The notes under the pieces were generated by a model, which saw only the letters and a list, made by a program, of their open reading frames with translations, did not search any database and was not told the DNA's origin. DNA of 64,000 nt from Aspidapion aeneum. Lineage: Eukaryota > Arthropoda > Insecta > Coleoptera > Brentidae. Of the stretch, positions 20,633 to 32,060 are shown piece by piece. Both the position numbers and the translations under genes were made by a program. The stretch covers positions 109,793,314-109,857,313 of the forward strand of contig OY755042.1 in the NCBI GenBank assembly GCA_963576565.1, given 5' to 3'. Each line of letters begins with the position of its first letter. Positions within the stretch are counted from its first letter, which is position 1.

Positions 20633-21342
20633 TGGGGCTCCCTGGTGGTCCAGATAGGAGAGTTGTCTGGAATTTAACGGTGTCAGATGTGGACTGTAAT
20701 TTTAAGGGAATAAGGTCATAGGCTAAGCTGGTACAAGGGATTCTGAAATGGTCTAGTTTACCTTCTAGGTTAGTGTAGCAATAAACAAATGTATGTAAGG
20801 TAAAAATAATGCATTTTCACTTACCATTTTTATACAGGAAGCGGAACTCATGGGAGGACACGCTGTTAAACCGTGCTTTTTGCACCCCACATGAATGTGG
20901 TAGGAGAGTCGCTAACACGCGTGTATTATCGTTCGAAGGCGAAACGGTTCTCTGTGATGCGGCAGCAGGTATCGCTGCTGCGTTCATTCTCCCACATGTC
21001 GCCCAGTGGCGTCGTTAATCCATAGGCGTAGGAGAAACGGGAATAAGTAGGAGGGAATGAGATTACGAAGGTCCATATTAAAGGAACTAGGAACCTTAGT
21101 AATTCAAAATGCATTTTATGTAAAGTAAATTAATTATAGCAAATTGTAATATTTGCCTTTAAAACCGCGGGAGTTTCAAATGCAAATAACCCAGTAATTT
21201 TAGGTACTTAATTAGTTAATTAATACTAAATAAACAAAAAATAGAAAATGCTCTAGTGAATCACCAAATAGCCTAATTCGAACCAATTTGGTAAATTATA
21301 GTAAAAAGAACATATTTACAAAAAGGAAGGCGGGACGAACCA
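20633..21342 (-). repeat. BEL/Pao 5' LTR
   Basis: 710 bp, with no difference to 13475-14184 that I could find by eye. It should contain the element's promoter, but no specific TATA or initiator could be assigned with confidence. Confidence 0.95.
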
Positions 21343-21347
21343 AGTAT
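21343..21347. repeat. Target-site duplication AGTAT (right)
   Basis: Matches 13470-13474 and confirms that the two LTRs belong to one insertion. Confidence 0.9.
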
Positions 21348-21586
21348 AATAAAAATAAATTTTGTAAATTACAAAATTGCCCATTTCTGAAAATCATTGT
21401 AATAGCAATTTTGCAGAATCATTGATTGATTTTGCTGACGCAAAGGTTTTGCCTTGTTTTTGCAATTTTTACAAAAAATTACAGTATTGCAAAGTAGAAC
21501 GGAGCTGTCTTGTTTCAAGGAATTTCAAAGTGATTGTTCGTTGACAGGTACAACCACGAATCTTTTGTAATATAAAGATATTTAAC

Positions 21587-21790
21587 CACTGGCGTACCCA
21601 GAGGAGCTCTCCAAGCCTAAGAATTTTTTAGATATTTTTCGCGTATTTCCAAAACAATCTGGGTACATGACGCCGCCCCCCCTCAAACCTAAGAATTTTC
21701 AGATATTTTCCAAATATTTCCAAAAAAACCTGGATAGATCACTGTATCAGAGGTCTCGCCCCCTCCAAGACCTATGCCTGGGCGCTACTG
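21587..21790. mobile_element. hAT-like MITE, diverged
   Basis: Left end CACTGGCGTACCCAG and right end CTGGGCGCTACTG are imperfect inverted repeats. The flanks TATTTAAC and TATCTACT are a possible decayed 8-bp duplication. The interior has an imperfect duplication of 'CCTAAGAATTTT...AGATATTTT'. No coding capacity. Confidence 0.5.
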
Positions 21791-21858
21791 TATCTACTTA
21801 TTAAAAATACACACTACATTTTTAAAAATCAACTAAGTATTTGATAGTATGTTCTAAA

Positions 21859-22064
21859 TGTACAGGGTGAGCCATTTTCGATGTTTTTTGGGGATTTTAG
21901 GTATTTCTAGCTTAGATAGATTATAACGAGTAGGCATGTCCTGGGCTTGATTTTTAAGAGGTTTCGATATTTAAAGACGTTTCGAAAATCGAGCTCTTTT
22001 TTATCTATCTCGGCTAAAAATACCTAAAACCCCCAAAAATATCCAATTTGGTCCACCCTGTACA
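21859..22064. mobile_element. Foldback MITE with TGTACAGGGTG ends
   Basis: TGTACAGGGTG at 21859 and CACCCTGTACA ending 22064 are exact inverted repeats. The arms continue imperfectly for ~50 bp each (left TTGGGGATTTTAGGTATTTC, right AATACCTAAAACCCCCAAAA). It belongs to the widespread GGACACCCTGTA-end family of this window. Confidence 0.8.
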
Positions 22065-22432
22065 TCAGACGACCTAATTATGCCATTATCAGATGGTAGA
22101 CTAAAAATATGTTATATTTCGTTGATGTAACATATTTTAACAATTTTTCCTAAATATGATTTTTCACTTGCAAGGAAAAAAAAAGCCCATTAAAAAAATA
22201 ACATCGTTTACGTTTGCGTAATAATGTGTTTTGAGAAAATGCATGCATGCGTTGCATAAACATTAGATCCAGATGTTTTAAACATATTTTATAAATATTA
22301 TCAATTATCTTAAAAAACATTTGTATACTAATTTTATGAACATTCATTCAACAAAGAAAACCATGTTTGAATATTTTAAAACTATATGTAGCTTCTGCAT
22401 CCGTTAACACAAAAATGTTTTCATATCGTCGA

Positions 22433-22663
22433 TCTTCTCACGTAAGGGCGTATCTCATAAAATTTTAAAATTGACTGAAGACCGCAAAAACCCTGCTTAA
22501 GCCTCATATTTTCATCGCACGAATGGGCGTATCTCAATATTTTATACTATGGCTATTCCTCATAAATTTTAATGGTCGTATCTCAAAATAATCAATATAT
22601 GAAACAACGCAAAATATTTAAAATCGCCCTCCTGAAAAATGGAGAGGCCCTTACGTCAGAAGA
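22433..22663. mobile_element. Small MITE with TCTTCT(C/G)ACGTAAGGGC ends
   Basis: TCTTCTCACGTAAGGGC at 22433-22449 pairs with GCCCTTACGTCAGAAGA at 22647-22663 (16 of 17). The interior repeats '(G)GGCGTATCTCA' or a close variant three times. No ORF; the flanking duplication is unclear. Confidence 0.65.
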
Positions 22664-22707
22664 TTTGGGTATCCTTGCTGCGAAAGTCATGGCGGACAAT
22701 GTCCGAG

Positions 22708-22733
22708 ATTTACACCAGTACCCTGGTGTAAAT
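22708..22733. repeat. Perfect 11-bp hairpin
   Basis: ATTTACACCAG (22708-22718) is complementary to CTGGTGTAAAT (22723-22733) around a TACC loop. Its role is unknown. Confidence 0.7.
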
Positions 22734-22852
22734 AGTTCTCGAGATATCTAGTTTAGTACATATTTGAGCTAAATTAGCAGTTTTTGATTTTCAAAAATTA
22801 ATTTTAAAAAACGATCAAGTAGTATGAATGTACTAATAAATGGATCCATGAT

Positions 22853-24050
22853 CAGGGTTGGATGGGCTCAAACAAACCGGCCCTGGCAATTTTTTTTTAC
22901 TGGGCCCTCGCTTCAGCACAAAAATTTTACGGCAAAGAAAACGAAGCCATATTGTGGTATTTTTGTTTTTGATATTATGGAGGTTTTGTTATTAAATAAC
23001 ATGCTGATTTTAAAGGACGTAATTTGCATTTTGAGAAAAAAAACTTTATATAAACATATGTATGCAGGTCCTAAACATCCTAACTTGTGAGATACAAGGT
23101 GTTTAAAGACTTTCAGAAAATCTCCTTTTTTATTAATATCTGTGATACTCCTCTAGATATTTTTGTAAAGTTTTATATTCTGTATGCCTATATTAAACAC
23201 TAAGTACCTATTAACATAGTTAATATCTAATTTTTTCACAAAATGAAAACTCAAAAAAAAAATTAAAACGTACAAAATTTCAACATACAACAGCACTGCC
23301 CCCGTTAGTTATAAGGCTGCAAGTAATTTTTTTTTTGAATTTAGGTTTTTGGTCTCGACTGATTTTCCATCATGTCCTATGTAATAAAAAAAAAATTGTG
23401 TGTGCTTCTTCATTTTTCATATGGTAACGACTTTTTTAATAATGAACTTGATGCTGCAATTTTATCTATGATCTCCTTAATTTAAATTGGACCCAATACT
23501 GATTTTTAAATCGGTTAATCGATTTCTTAGATTTTTTATGTATTTTAGCACCAAAAGTGGTCTTTCGCAACTAAGATATGAGATATTGGCAAGGCCGTAC
23601 CGAAGGGGAGATCAAGGGGATCAATCCCCACCAAAATAGTCAACAAAGTGTGTTAAAAGAGATTTCACAACAGCAACACAAATAAGAAAAAAAATTGGAC
23701 AATCTTTTTATTACATCTTTTTAATCTCCCGATTTTTTCTTCTGGATATTGGTATTGTAAAAAGATATTAATAAGTTAGTGCCATTATCACATTATCTCC
23801 TTGATACATTATACTTATTTTAATATAAAAGTAACTGTAACAATCAAACGAGTAACGCAGGCCTGGAGTTACTACAAACAATTTTTTTTAATTTAAACGT
23901 TTAATGTTTTAATTAGTTCGTTTGTCAAATATACAAAAATAAATATTAATAATTTGGAATAGGTACATCCGGCCTGCTGCCCAACCGGCCCTAAATTGTA
24001 CCGGCCCACCGGGCATTTGCCCGGTTGCCCGCCTGTCCCATCCAACCCTG
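22853..24050. mobile_element. Non-autonomous hAT-type element, 1198 bp, 8-bp TSD
   Basis: TIRs CAGGGTTGGATGGG (22853) and CCCATCCAACCCTG (ending 24050) are perfect over 14 bp, with TCCATGAT on both sides (22845-22852 and 24051-24058). Subterminal regions are rich in CCGGCCC/GGGCCC. The interior has no transposase. The element is inserted in an older dispersed repeat: the sequence either side (TGGATCCATGAT ... TCCATGATGGATCTGATA) joins cleanly when it is removed. Confidence 0.9.
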
Positions 24051-24058
24051 TCCATGAT

Positions 24059-24300
24059 GGATCTGATACTTTCCTGACCTATAAGCACACTCCGTAAAAA
24101 CTGTTTTTGTAAATATCTCAGAAACAGAAGCTACTTCTACTACTAAGTTTTTAGTAATAAAATAAATTAGTGAGAAAAACGTGTTCTACATCTATTCCGA
24201 ATACTGATGAGTTGCTCGGTTAATAAGGTGACATATTATAAATTTTGAAACTGTCATTAGCATTAATAGATTTTGACCAAAATCTTTAAATTTAGTAAAC
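24059..24300 (-). repeat. Dispersed repeat, reverse-oriented copy (family of 33001 and 45165)
   Basis: Its complement contains 'TTTTGGTCAAAATCTATTAA', 'TGCTAATGACAGTTTC', 'CTGAGATATTTACAAAAACA' and 'GTATCAGATCCATCATGGA', in the same order as 45265-45540. The repeat ends within ~20 bp of the slingshot splice acceptor. The hAT insertion 22853-24050 splits it. Confidence 0.7.
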
Positions 24301-24316
24301 CTTCTTTTTTTTTCAG

Positions 24317-24492
24317 GCTGTCAAACTAGAAAGTACTCATCCCACACGAACGAGGTATTTGGTGGTAGTATCTCGTATGGGTGTCCGAGGAGAGGAATCT
24401 TGTCTTCTAGGCATCGATTGCAACGAAAGAACTACCGTGGGTTTGGTACTCAAAGTGCTGGCCAACACTACCATCACGTTGGATGGAGATGG
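24317..24492 (+). CDS. ssh: Slingshot cofilin phosphatase, internal exon (SSH-N domain, part 1)
   Basis: This exon encodes part of the N-terminal SSH-N (pleckstrin-homology-like) region of Slingshot. Slingshot is the phosphatase that removes the inhibitory phosphate from cofilin and so controls actin turnover in the cytoplasm. Seen: acceptor TTTTTTTTTCAG ending 24316, 176 bp open in one frame reading AVKLESTHPTRTRYLVVVSR, then EESCLLGIDCNERTTVGLVL and TTITLDGDG, and donor GTGAGT at 24493. The residues fit my recollection of animal Slingshot proteins (LES...RYLV.VS, EES.LLG.DC, VGLVL, I.LDGDGGFSV). The exon starts in phase 0 and ends after two bases of a Gly codon, which the next exon completes exactly. 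No stops or broken sites, so it should be functional. The upstream exon was not found in the window. Confidence 0.9.
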
Positions 24493-24498
24493 GTGAGT

Positions 24499-26575
24499 AG
24501 CAAAAATTATTTTTGAAGGCCTTGGGAACATTGCTCTTTTTTACTAGAGAGATTTAGTGACAAGGGCGCTTTATGTGCCTAGAAGAGCCTACCCCACACT
24601 AGTACGAGGGGTGTCTTTTATATTTTGCATATAGAAACATAGAGGGCGACACTGATCCGTTACTAAAACATGTTACATGTTATGTCATTTTTTGACGTTT
24701 AGCTGAAAAATCAATATTAAAAAATCAATGTTAAAATTTTGTTTTTTTTTTTAATTGAGACATTGTTTCTTAATTTTATTTAGTTTTTACTAAAATATTG
24801 ACAATAAATTCACAATTTACACCTCTGTCAACGGTATTTCATCCTATAACGCCCATAAATTCGAAAATAGAGAGATATGAAACGTCCCCAATTTATGACG
24901 TATTTATTGAACCAGACTGTTTCGAGACATATAGCACGGGAATTTGCCTGAGATTTATAAATTAAATTGCGCACTTTTACCGTCAGATGCACCGTAAGCA
25001 CATAAGCGCGATTATGGGTTTAATCGCGATTAAGTCATTGTTGGTCACATACAAAACAACAAAGAGATAGATTAGATAATGGATTAGCTAAGGCTTGGTA
25101 TGGTGGATCTGAGAGTTAAGCACCCAAGCTAATTATCAAGTTTCTTCTTATTAATTGCCTCTATTCAATAAAAGATATATGAATTCAGAAAATTACATCA
25201 CAGTAATTTACCCATAGATTTAAACAAAAAATCTATTCAAAGTTTGTGAAATAACCAATCGTCTGACAACAAATTGATTTAATGTATGTTACATAAGATC
25301 ATAAGACGCAAGCCATAAAATATTGAATAGATCTTGTGCTATAATAGATGGGAAACAAATAGCTCAGCGCTCATGCCAATAAAACTAAAAATAATGCAAT
25401 AACCTACCTCACAGTAATTAAGATGACTATCGTGATAAAACATTCGATATAAACAAGGGATTCGATTCCCTTGGTAGGAAACCTAAACAATAGAATACTA
25501 AATATTAGAAGTACGTCTATAGAAACTACTGATAGAGAGAGACTTAAAAGATCAAAACATATCCGAAGGAATGAAGCTCTGAGAGGGATGAATATCTAGA
25601 GATTAATAAAACCAATTAGTAGTCACGGTATAAGAGATGAATCAAAAATGAAACACTACGCGGACTACTCTGTCGATACCGTAACAAAGAGATTTTTGTA
25701 TCTATTGTAAGATCTCTTCCTAAAGATCTTTAAAAAATTCACGACATAAACGATTAAATACGATCCAATATTAAATGAAATTGGTTGCAGTAACGTGTGT
25801 TGATGTAATACTCAAGTAATATAACACATACATGGGATTTTTTTTTCAAGTTTTAATGTGCAACGTGTGTGCCAAATAGACAATAACAAGGAAATGACTT
25901 TTGGAAAATGAGATTTTGATTGGTTTCAATAGTTTTCCATATAAACGCGGAAGCGTTATATAGAAACAGATTGAGAATAAACGCATCATCATCACCGTTT
26001 TATAAGAAATATGATTGAAATGTTTTGATAACAATGCTGAGTTTGAGTTGATTTATTGTTTTGAAATTTTTCTAGCCTCAATATGTATTATACTTTCTTC
26101 AACATAATTTATTGTTCGCTTGTTTTCCGCTGTTTATTGCACTTTGGTATTTTCCGATTATTATATTTTATTGATGATAATTATTTTAATGATCTTTTTT
26201 ATTGATGTCATCATTAACATGTTTGTTAATTACTTTTGATTATTCTGTTCTAAATTCTTCTTTGATTAGAGAAATTGTGGTAGGTAACAAAGTATTATAT
26301 TAGATATTTGTGCTTGGTATTTTTTAATTGCAATTTTACTATGTAAGGAAGACAAGGGCTAACACAACAGTTTCGAAAAAGACTTGCTAAAATAAAGTTT
26401 CTACGTAAATTATCTTCTTCTTCTCGTCTTTTTCTTCTTCATTTGGCATTACAACCACTGGTTCCATTGAATCATGTGCCTGAAAATTGTAAGCATATCT
26501 CCGTTGTTTTCTAAGATGTTACCGTATTTAGATCTTGTAGTGATAATGTTTTTTGTCTTAAACAAGTAATTGAGA
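24499..26575. other. Unassigned intronic sequence
   Basis: About 2 kb of AT-rich DNA with no repeat family or exon that I can recognise; it may be old single-copy intron. 26405-26470 (TTCTTCTT..TTGGCATTACAACC) resembles 63125-63180 and may be a short repeat end. Confidence 0.35.
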
Positions 26576-27615
26576 AAAGGAGTGCCAGAAATATAGAGAC
26601 CTTTGTGGACCTACAAAAAGCATATGATACGTTCCAGTAGAAGAATTATGGACAGTATTAGAGCTAACTAATATTAACCATACATACATACATAAAAGCG
26701 ATAAAAGAACTATACAAAAGGTCAAAATCTAAAATTAAAATTGGAATTTGACTTTCAAAAGAATTCTTGGTAACAAAAGGCTTAAGACAGGGATGTTTTA
26801 TCTCGCCAACTCTTTTTAAAATATATATCACAGTAGCTCTGAAAAACTGGAAACGTAAAGTACATAGCATGGGTATACAACTTAACAACCATATAGACAC
26901 TACAGTTTGCTTACGACCAAGTAATTGTAGCTAATGATAAAGAAGACATGGAGTATATGATGAGAAAGTTAACGGAAGAATACCAAAAGTGGGGATTAAC
27001 AGTGAACGTGGACAAGACACAGTACTTATGTATTGGAAACAAATCAAGTGAGTTAAAACTAGACAATGGACAAACAATATCTTCATGCAATGAGTATGTT
27101 TACTTGGGTGTCACATTTGGTAAGACAGGAACTAACTTTAAAGAACTGGAAAAAAGAATAGTAAAAGCAAAAAAGGTTATTGGATGTCTTAACAGTATTT
27201 TATGGAGCAGAGAGATAAAAAGTATGAAAATTTAACATATATGAAACAATGGTGAAAATCACGCTGTTATATGGAATAGAGACTTGTCGCGTAACAGAAA
27301 AATACAAAACAAAAATGGAAAGTGTCGAAATGGATGCAATAGAAGATCAATGATAATATCTAAAACAGATCATATAAGAAATAAAATCATAAAAGAAAGA
27401 ATGGGAATCGAGGGAAGCATAACAGATCATTAAAAGACAACTGATATGGTATGGCCATGTACATACAACGGATGAACGACGAAAGATGACCCAAGAGGTC
27501 CTAGAATAGCAACCAATGGAGCGCAAAAAAAGAGGGCGTCCTAAACTGGAATGATCCAAAGATCAATAAGTCAAAAAAACCGGACAAAAAATTGTCATGA
27601 TCGAAGGAGGTTCTA
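26576..27615 (+). pseudogene. LINE-B non-LTR retrotransposon, RT to C-terminus
   Basis: The longest LINE-B copy wholly inside the window, in slingshot sense. It reads ETFVDLQKAYDTF (RT motif A), KGLRQGCFISPTLFKIYI (motif B) and a decayed ADD box near 26915 (the ADDQVIVANDKEDMEYM equivalent, frameshifted). From 26948 the frame is open: LTEEYQKWGLTVNVDKTQYL, CNEYVYLGVTFGKTG and IVKAKKVIGCLNSILWSREI. Further frameshifts precede the 'YGHVQ...RKKRGRPKLE' tail (27440-27560). The end is cut near 27615 at 'ATCGAAGGAGGTTC'. Many lesions make it inactive. Confidence 0.8.
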
Positions 27616-28285
27616 ACATTTTCACCGCCATTTTTATTAGCTCAGCGAGTATGTTGTCAGTTGCAGTTCTCATACCATACGCACATCAGTAGTAAAGTTC
27701 ATCAGCCTATAAAGCCTTCGTATTGCCGCCATATTGTCTTGAATAATTGCTATTGCGTCCAATGACTTAATATTTTTTGCATTCATAAAATTATTATGCA
27801 TTTACGTTTGTTTGGCTAAGTAACAGATGGCTGATGGATTTAATATTGAAGATGAATTCAACAGTCGCTCTGTAGTGTTGTGTAACTTTTAAGATAATCC
27901 AAGGTTATTAATTTACACAGCGAATCAGAAGACTAATATGTTATGGTAGTCTAGGTGGAATATATTTTTTGTTATGAGGCAAACTCTAGAAAAAGCCTAT
28001 GAACACATCTTTAATATATAGCCCGAGCTGTACACCCTAGACTCGTGGGAAATGGGGGTGAAAGCATGAAAATTTACATTACATATTCATGGAAAAAATA
28101 TAAAATTGTTGACTCTCAGCACCCTTATTTGCTTCACTGTGGAAAGGATGGGGGAAATTTTTTATAAAATGGCGGAAAAAAATAGACAAAAATGAGGTCA
28201 TACCCATATAGTCACTTGTTTTTATATAATTTTTATTCACTGATTTCAAAAAAAATAGTTTTAAGGTCATTTGACCTTACACGTT
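27616..28285. other. Unassigned intronic sequence
   Basis: No gene or repeat family recognised. Confidence 0.3.
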
Positions 28286-29645
28286 GAGTATCTATCTATC
28301 TATTTAGCCTTCTTCGATCCATCTTTAGACATAGGCTTTCCCCAATATCTTCCACTCTTCCCTGTCTATCGCCGTGTTCATCCATCTTTTTGGGGTTTTC
28401 CCCTACTTCTTTTATTTTCCAAGGTCTCCAGTCTACAATACATTGTTCCATCGATCGTCTTTCTGTCTGATATTATGACTGGCAAATTTCCATTTTGATT
28501 TTTGCTACTTCTCTGACATTCCTTACTTTTGTTTTATTTCTTATTTATTCATTCCTTTTTATAACTGTTAGCTGTAATGTAACATTTGCCTTTCCAATGA
28601 TCTTTGGGCTTTTGGTACCTTATCCATGTTTGATTTTGTAAGTGTCCAGGTCTGGGATCCCTATGTAAGTACAGGAAGGATACATTCGTTATACACTTTC
28701 GTTTTGAGGTACTCAGGATATTTTTTAATATGTAGCTTAATTTACCGAATGCTGCCCAGGCCAATCTTACTCATCTCTGGATTTCAGCTGTTTCTTTTTT
28801 TAGTTTAATCATTTGTCCCAGTTATATTGGTATCCTTTACTTGTTTTATATTCTTTTGGTTTATTATGATCGTGACATCTTCATCTGTGTTTGTTATGAT
28901 TTTAGTTTTAGTGTAGTTTATACTCAAGCCTATATTTTAACTGCTGTATCCAGTTCTTCCAGCACTTTTATCAGTTCTTCTTTCTTCTCTGTTATTAAGC
29001 TGATATCATCAGGTGGTTCAAGTACTGTCCGCTTACTTTGATGCCTATTTCTTCCCAATGTAAGTTTTTAAAAACATCTAGGGCCTGGTTAACATCTTTT
29101 CTTATGCGGATTGGCTTGGTTCCTTCGTGGATTTTGATTGATGTTGTTGCTGCGCTATATATATTGGCTATTAAGTCTGTGTATTTGTGATCTATTCGGC
29201 TACTAATTAAAGATGCTTTTACTGCCCAGTGCTCAATGCTATCGAAAGTATTTTCGAAGTCTATAAACGCAATATATAGTGGAAGGTTGTATTCGTTGGC
29301 TCGTTCTATTAGAATTTTCATGGTTAATAGTTGGTCAACTGTACTGAAACCATTTCTAAAGCCTGCTTGTTCTTTTGATTGATATCCGTCAAATTTTGTT
29401 GTTAGCCTTTTAATATTTTCATGAAAAGCTTATAAATTACATTGAGGAGTGTTATAGGTCGATAGTTTTTTAGGTCTGCTCCATCGCCTTTCTTGTGTAG
29501 AATAATGGTTATGGATTCTTTCTAGTTCTTTGGAATTATTTTTTCTTTAAGGATTTTATTCAGTAGAATATGAAAGGTATTAACTACAGCTTTACCACCG
29601 TACTTGAGCTTTTCTGCTGTTACTCCATCAGGGGTTGTAATGCAA
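28286..29645 (-). pseudogene. RTE-type LINE, long RT to 3' end fragment
   Basis: This is the longest contiguous RTE segment here, antisense to slingshot. From high to low coordinate it carries TPDGVTAEKLKYGGKAV, KKGDGADLKNYRPITLL (RT fingers), KEQAGF.NGFSTVDQL-like residues, FIDFENTFDSIEHW (motif A, Asp present), VNQALDVFKNLHWEEIG, a decayed active-site region near 29000, then WAAFGKLSYILKN, RPGHLQNQTWI and the 3' module. It ends at TATCTATCTATCTATTTAG (complement of the TAGATA tail) near 28286. Several frameshifts and a deletion near 29040 inactivate it. Confidence 0.85.
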
Positions 29646-29975
29646 ATAAGAAGAAGAAGTCTAGATGGAAAATTGATGTTCTACTACTGTGTATACCAAC
29701 GTTTCAAAGCAAGTAAAACAAATTCAGCCTTGTCTAAAATAAACAGTTAGCCATTACCGTGAAGATCACAATCGGAAATCGTAAATTTTCCAGCGTGAAG
29801 ACATTTCGGTGTTAATTAATCGAATAAAAGGGAAAAAAGATGCAGCAATAAAGGATTTACAATAAATTAATTGAAAAGGAAGGTGTGTATGCATGCGCTG
29901 AATGCATTGCATTGGGGAATCGCGTGATTTACTGTAATATCCTATTCAAACGATGCCAAACAAACCATTACTTTC
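29646..29975. other. Unassigned intronic sequence
   Basis: No gene or recognisable repeat. Confidence 0.3.
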
Positions 29976-32060
29976 AGTACAAACTGAGGCTTTTATTAAA
30001 CTCTATCGTGAACCTGTAAAATTAAGACATTTTAAATTATGTTTGATGTTTTAAAAGCTCCAAGATCAAAGTTTTCAGTTTTTAGATCTCCATTTTCTTT
30101 TGCATTGGCTATTTAAAAAACTCCTACAGGCTTGCGACACCTCAAGGAATAACCTTTTCCAGTGAAAACTTCGGTTATCTTCGCTTCGTGATTTAGATCA
30201 AAGTTTTTAGTTGTTTAATCTTCATTTTCTTTTGCATTGGGAATTCTAACTTTCTTATATTCGGTTCTTTATTGGCCAGGTTTAGCTATTTGATTTTTTT
30301 ACATTTAATATTTGGTTCATGTAATTGCATTACTATTTTACATATGCTTACTATAAATTAAAATCCACCATTATGTAAAATCTCAAACTGATTTGTTGTA
30401 TAATGTTGAATGTGTTCATCATAACTTTTAGTGCAAACTAAGGCTTTTATTAAACTCTATCGTGAACATGTAAAATTAAGACATTTTAAATGATGTTTGA
30501 TGTTTTAAAAGCTCCAAGATCAAAGTTTTCAGCTTTTAGATCTCCATTTTCTTTTGCATTGGCTTTTTAAAAAACTCCAACAGGCTTGCGACACCTCAAG
30601 GAATAACCTTTTCCAGTGAAAACTTTGGTTATCTTCTCTTCGTGATTTAGATTAAAGTTTTTAGTTGTTTAATCTTCATTTTCTTTTGCATTGGGAATTC
30701 CGACTTTCTTATATTCGGTTCTTTATTGGCCAGATTTAGCTATTTGATTTTTTACATTTAATATTTGGTTCATGTAATTTCATTACTATTTTACATATGC
30801 TTACTATAAATTAAAATCCACTATTAAGTAAAATCTCAAACTGATTTGTTGTATAATGTTGAATGTGTTTATCATAACTTTTAGTGCAAACTAAGGCTTT
30901 TATTAAACTCTATCGTGAACCTGTAAAATTAAGACATTTTAAATGATGTTTGATGTTTTAAAAGCTCCAAGATCAAAGTTTTCAGCTTTTAGATCTCCAT
31001 TTTCTGTTGCATTGGGTATTTAAAAAACTCCAACAGGCTTGCGACACCTCAAGGAATAACCTTTTCCAGTGAAAACTTCGGTTATCTTCTCTTCGTGATT
31101 TAGATCAAAGTTTTTAGTTGTTTAATCTTCATTTTCTTTTGCATTGGGAATTCTAACTTTCTTATATTCGGTTCTTTATTGGCCAGGTTTAGCTATTTGA
31201 TTTTTTTTACATTTAATATTTGGTTCATGTAATTGCATTAATATTTACCCATGCTTACAATAAATTAAAATCGACCATTAAGTAAAATCTCAAACTAATT
31301 TGTGGTACAATGTTGGATGTGTTCATCATTACTTTTAGTGCAAACTAAGACTTCTATTAAACTCTATCGTGAACCTGCAAACATTCTAAATGATATTTGA
31401 TATTTTAAAAGCTCCAAGATCACAGTTTTCAGCTGTTAGATCTTAACAGGCTTGCGACACCTAAAGGAATAACCTTTTCAAGTAAAAACTTCGGATGTCT
31501 TCTCTTCGTGATTTAGATGAAAGTTTTTAGTTGTTAAATCTTCATTTTCTTTTGCAGTTACAATTCTTTTGCTCTTAGGTTCTTTATTGGCCAGGTTTGG
31601 CTATTTGCCGACCTATCCTAGTATAACTTGTTATTTCTTAATATTTTTACATTTAATATTTGGTAAATGTATTTGCATTACTATATTATCTATGCTTACT
31701 ATAAATTAAAATCTAAGATTAGGTAAAATCTCAAACTGATATGTTGTACAATGTTGAATGTGATGTGTGATGAATTTCAAATGACGGTTGATGTTTTGAA
31801 AACTCCAAAATGCTTGCTCCTCTTTGTGACCTAGGATCTAGATCAAAGTTTTCAGCTTTTAGATCTTAATTTTCTTTTGAAATAACTATTTTAAAAAGTA
31901 CAGCAGGCTTGCAACACCTAACACCTTTTTAAAGTAAAAACTTCGGTTATATTCTTTTCGGGATTTAGATCAAAGTGTTCAGTTGTTAAATCTTCATTTT
32001 CTTTTCCAGTGACAATTCAAATTTTCTTATACAATTTGGTGATCGGTTATATTATACTTT
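29976..32060. repeat. Tandem repeat, ~453-bp unit, about 4.6 units
   Basis: Unit anchors 'AGT(A/G)CAAACTRAGRCTT' lie at 29976, 30430, 30883 and 31337 (periods 454, 453, 454). The first three units are very similar, the fourth is shortened and a fifth (from about 31770) is strongly diverged. Within each unit two related halves occur ('GATCAAAGTTTTCAGYTTTT' and 'GATCAAAGTTTTTAGTTGTT', each followed by CATTTTCTTTTGCATTGG), so the unit itself arose from a duplication. It lies inside the slingshot intron. Confidence 0.9.

Larger units (their letters stand above)
13475..21342 (-). mobile_element. Complete BEL/Pao LTR retrotransposon, 7868 bp
   Basis: Two 710-bp LTRs (TG...CA ends) enclose one uninterrupted gag-pol frame on the minus strand, and AGTAT target duplications flank the whole. 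Read in element sense: 5' LTR (20633-21342), leader of 1114 bp, gag-pol (19518 down to 14227), polypurine tract, 3' LTR (13475-14184). No env-like frame exists, since only 28 bp separate the stop codon from the polypurine tract. The LTRs read as identical in my line-by-line comparison and have the same length, which means a very recent insertion. It lies ~3 kb upstream of the first recognised slingshot exon, in opposite orientation. Confidence 0.96.

Noticed and set aside
24337..24531. 64-codon minus-strand frame over the first slingshot exon
   Set aside because: Antisense reading of a real, spliced coding exon.
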